Origin: Sphingomonas sp.
Lineage (GTDB): Bacteria > Pseudomonadota > Alphaproteobacteria > Sphingomonadales > Sphingomonadaceae
Direction of reading: 5' to 3'
DNA: 15,872 nucleotides
Assembly (NCBI GenBank): GCA_030146605.1
Contig: JASLBO010000013.1
Coordinates: forward strand, 1-15,872
The notes under the pieces were generated by a model that saw only the letters and a program-made list of their open reading frames with translations, was not told where the DNA came from and made no database searches. Below are positions 14,367 to 15,872 of this stretch, piece after piece (the first letter of the stretch is position 1; each line of letters starts with the position of its first letter). The position numbers and the translations under genes were made by a program.

Positions 14367-15440
14367 TCAGCGATGGCGGACGATGAGCGCCTGCCAGTCG
14401 CCCGTCAGGGGCTTGTCGCGCTCGCCGAGCCAGGCGGGGATCACTGGCCGAACCGACAATTTCTCGAGGCCGGCGATCTCGCGCTCGAGCGTAGCGACCC
14501 GATCGCGCCAGTGCGGGTGCGAACGGCTGCGAAAGATGCCGCCTGCCTTGCTCGGCCCGAAGCTGCGCCAGAACGCGATCGACGCACGCGGCGAATATCC
14601 GGCGTTCGCCAATAGATAGACCGACAGCAGATCGGCGCGCAGTTCGGTCTCGCGGAAATATTTCACATTGGCGCCAAATCCCGAAAGCAGGCCGAAATCG
14701 ACCCCGCGGGCTTCGAGCCGATCGCGGTGATGCAGGATGTTGTGCGAGAATTCGTGGGCCACGGCTGCGGCAACCTGCTCTTCGCTATAGGTATCGAAGA
14801 AGCGCGCGCTGATCTGCACCATCGTCCCGTCGGCGGAAGCATTATAATCCTGCGCGAGCCGGAGCTCGAACCGGCTGCGGCAAGCCGGCACCGGCTGAAG
14901 GACCGCCTTCACCGTCGCACCTGCACGGAGCGCCTCGACCTCGACCGGCTGGTCGCCGGGCAAAGCGGCGATCGCCAGCTGCGTGGCGACGAGCCGCCGG
15001 GTCGTTCCGGCCTTTCCGGCGATTGCCGCGACTTCGACGCTCCCGATACGTACGAGCGAATCGTCTGGACGCATGCCCGCTCGTTCGGCCGGGCTCCCGG
15101 GAAACACACCTTCGACAGCAACCGCGGTCGCGAATCCGAAATGTTTCCGCGCAGCATCGCGCGACGACCCGTCGAACTGGTCGAGCGTATGGAGCTGAAG
15201 GCCCAGCCCGGGCTCGAGCCGGTCGCAGAGCGCGGCGTTGGCGGTGGCCAGCTTCCAGCCGATTCGCCCGAGATCCAGATCTGCCTTTCTGACGGCCTCG
15301 AAAACCTCGCCAGATTGAGTCGCAGCGGCCGGTACAGTCACGGCGCAGAGACAGGTGACCGTGCCCAGCCCCGCCATCAGGAAATTGCGGAGACATTGAG
15401 CCGCGAAGCGGAGGGAGCGTGCCATGCTCCCTTTAGGCAT
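14367..15440 (-). CDS. Exported PDZ plus M48-type metalloprotease
   Basis: A 357-residue protein with a signal peptide (arginines at 9-18, hydrophobic core about 19-36, likely cleavage after VPAAA or ATQS), so it acts in the periplasm. A PDZ-like domain (about 100-185) contains VEGVFPGSPAERAGMRPDDSL. The zinc site HEFSH (229-233), with E266 and D270 in ETELRAD, fits the HExxH...ExxxD pattern of M48 peptidases. SHPHWRDRVATLE (307-319) matches the family's C-terminal histidine element. No membrane helices follow, unlike HtpX. The order PDZ then protease differs from BepA, which has protease then TPR. The start at 15440 is uncertain: an ATG five codons later is equally open but too close to its GGGAG. 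Substrate unknown; envelope quality control is a reasonable guess. Confidence 0.85.
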   Translation of the reverse strand: MPKGSMARSLRFAAQCLRNFLMAGLGTVTCLCAVTVPAAATQSGEVFEAVRKADLDLGRIGWKLATANAALCDRLEPGLGLQLHTLDQFDGSSRDAARKHFGFATAVAVEGVFPGSPAERAGMRPDDSLVRIGSVEVAAIAGKAGTTRRLVATQLAIAALPGDQPVEVEALRAGATVKAVLQPVPACRSRFELRLAQDYNASADGTMVQISARFFDTYSEEQVAAAVAHEFSHNILHHRDRLEARGVDFGLLSGFGANVKYFRETELRADLLSVYLLANAGYSPRASIAFWRSFGPSKAGGIFRSRSHPHWRDRVATLEREIAGLEKLSVRPVIPAWLGERDKPLTGDWQALIVRHR

Positions 15441-15580
15441 GCCCCACCGGTTACCGCAATCAGGGGGCCGGACAGCTGGCCCGCCCGCACATCATCCTTC
15501 ATTGTTCCTTTCGGGCATTTCGCGTCACTTTCCGTTAACCCCCTTGGCACTAATGCTGCAGTGCGTTATGAAAGTGCGTG

Positions 15581-15610
15581 TGCTCACGACCGGGTCGCGC
15601 GTCGTGAGCA
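15581..15610. promoter_or_regulatory. Inverted repeat TGCTCACGAC-N10-GTCGTGAGCA (operator candidate)
   Basis: Two perfect 10-bp arms (15581-15590 and 15601-15610) around a 10-bp centre. A third half-site GTCGTGAGC occurs at 15667-15675, 66 bp after the right arm in the same orientation. It lies between the divergent metalloprotease (start 15440) and the exported-protein gene (start 15763), so a regulator binding here could act on either. It could also fold as an RNA hairpin, but no T-run follows. Confidence 0.5.
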
Positions 15611-15690
15611 GAGAGTTCGGGTTAACCGATCCAGTGTTGCGTTCGGGCAACGGCATCGTTAAGATTGTCGTGAGCTTGGATTTTGAGGTG

Positions 15691-15719
15691 TTGCCGTCAG
15701 CGGGCTCCTATGTCATAGG
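15691..15719 (+). promoter_or_regulatory. Candidate promoter with overlapping palindrome
   Basis: TTGCCG (15691-15696) and CATAGG (15714-15719) are 17 bp apart as a possible -35/-10 pair, about 44 bp before the start codon at 15763. The -10 region is covered by a perfect 13-bp palindrome CCTATGTCATAGG (15707-15719), which may be an operator. The rest of 15441-15762 holds other short inverted repeats: GCACT-N8-AGTGC (from 15547), GGTTAACC (15620-15627) and GTTGC-N6-GCAAC (15636-15651). Confidence 0.35.
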
Positions 15720-15762
15720 GGCGCCTGACGAGAGCACCGGAGCTCGAAGAGGGAGTAGAATA

Positions 15763-15872
15763 ATGTTGTCAAAGCTTCTTACGGCAGCTGCAGTCGTCAC
15801 GATGGCAGCGACGCCGGTTGTGGCAGCTACGGCCAGCCCGGCCGCCAAGCTGTCGCTATCGCGCGCTTCGAC
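15763..15872 (+). CDS. Exported small protein, N-terminal part only
   Basis: ATG at 15763 with a good AGGGAG (15750-15755) 7 nt upstream opens a frame that continues through the window edge, giving 36 complete codons. The product starts MLSKLLTAAAVVTMAATPVV and continues AATASPAAKLSLSRAS. This is a signal peptide (one lysine, an alanine/valine-rich core, likely cleavage after VVA-A or ATA-S) followed by the first residues of a mature exported protein. The family cannot be named from this fragment. The 322-bp repeat-rich leader suggests a specifically regulated gene. Confidence 0.75.
   Translation, partial: MLSKLLTAAAVVTMAATPVVAATASPAAKLSLSRAS

Noticed and set aside
14727..15662. Plus-strand ORF (311 codons) opposite the metalloprotease
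   Set aside because: Antisense to a gene with a clear zinc site and signal peptide; its end runs into the repeat-rich promoter region.

Overview
The window looks like chromosome from a high-GC sphingomonad-type alphaproteobacterium (Sphingomonas or a close relative). This is inferred from the base composition, the style of the proteins (CHASE3 kinase with an Rcp1-like regulator, the coaBC-dut-moeB order, the short exported proteins) and the presence of core housekeeping genes. No rRNA, tRNA, CRISPR array, insertion sequence or prophage gene was seen.

Layout. (1) Positions 1-3112, minus strand: a compact signalling operon. A CHASE3 sensor histidine kinase, a single-domain response regulator and a receiver-HisKA_2 hybrid kinase are joined by 4-nt overlaps. 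They are followed by the first 23 codons of a KaiC-like ATPase that runs off the left edge. (2) Positions 3213-6820, plus strand: a tightly coupled operon of an unassigned polytopic membrane protein, coaBC (coenzyme A synthesis), dut (dUTPase) and a MoeB/ThiF-type adenylyltransferase. A 49-codon ORF with its own ribosome binding site lies antisense to the moeB 3' end. (3) Positions 7077-9489, plus strand: a UDP-glucuronate-4-epimerase-type SDR enzyme and a WbpA-type UDP-GlcNAc 6-dehydrogenase. (4) Positions 9518-10648: a tiny membrane ORF, an unknown 87-residue protein and msrB. (5) Positions 10649-10950: a gene-free gap between the converging ends of msrB and galU. It holds a striking array of 14 pentamers G(T/G)(C/A)GC, each exactly 11 bp after the last. 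(6) Positions 10951-14357: galU (minus), then divergent wecB-wecC (plus). (7) Positions 14367-15440, minus: an exported PDZ plus M48-type metalloprotease. (8) Positions 15441-15762: a 322-bp intergenic region rich in inverted repeats, upstream of the truncated start of a small exported protein.

Together, regions 3 and 6 supply UDP-glucose, UDP-GlcNAc-uronate, UDP-ManNAc, UDP-ManNAc-uronate and probably a 4-epimerised uronate. This is a precursor set for an acidic surface polysaccharide, although no glycosyltransferase, polymerase or export gene for it is inside the window. Regions 1 and 2 are independent units. The 11-bp phased array is the most unusual element: its period is not a multiple of three, it does not sit in front of any gene, and no feature class I can name explains it.
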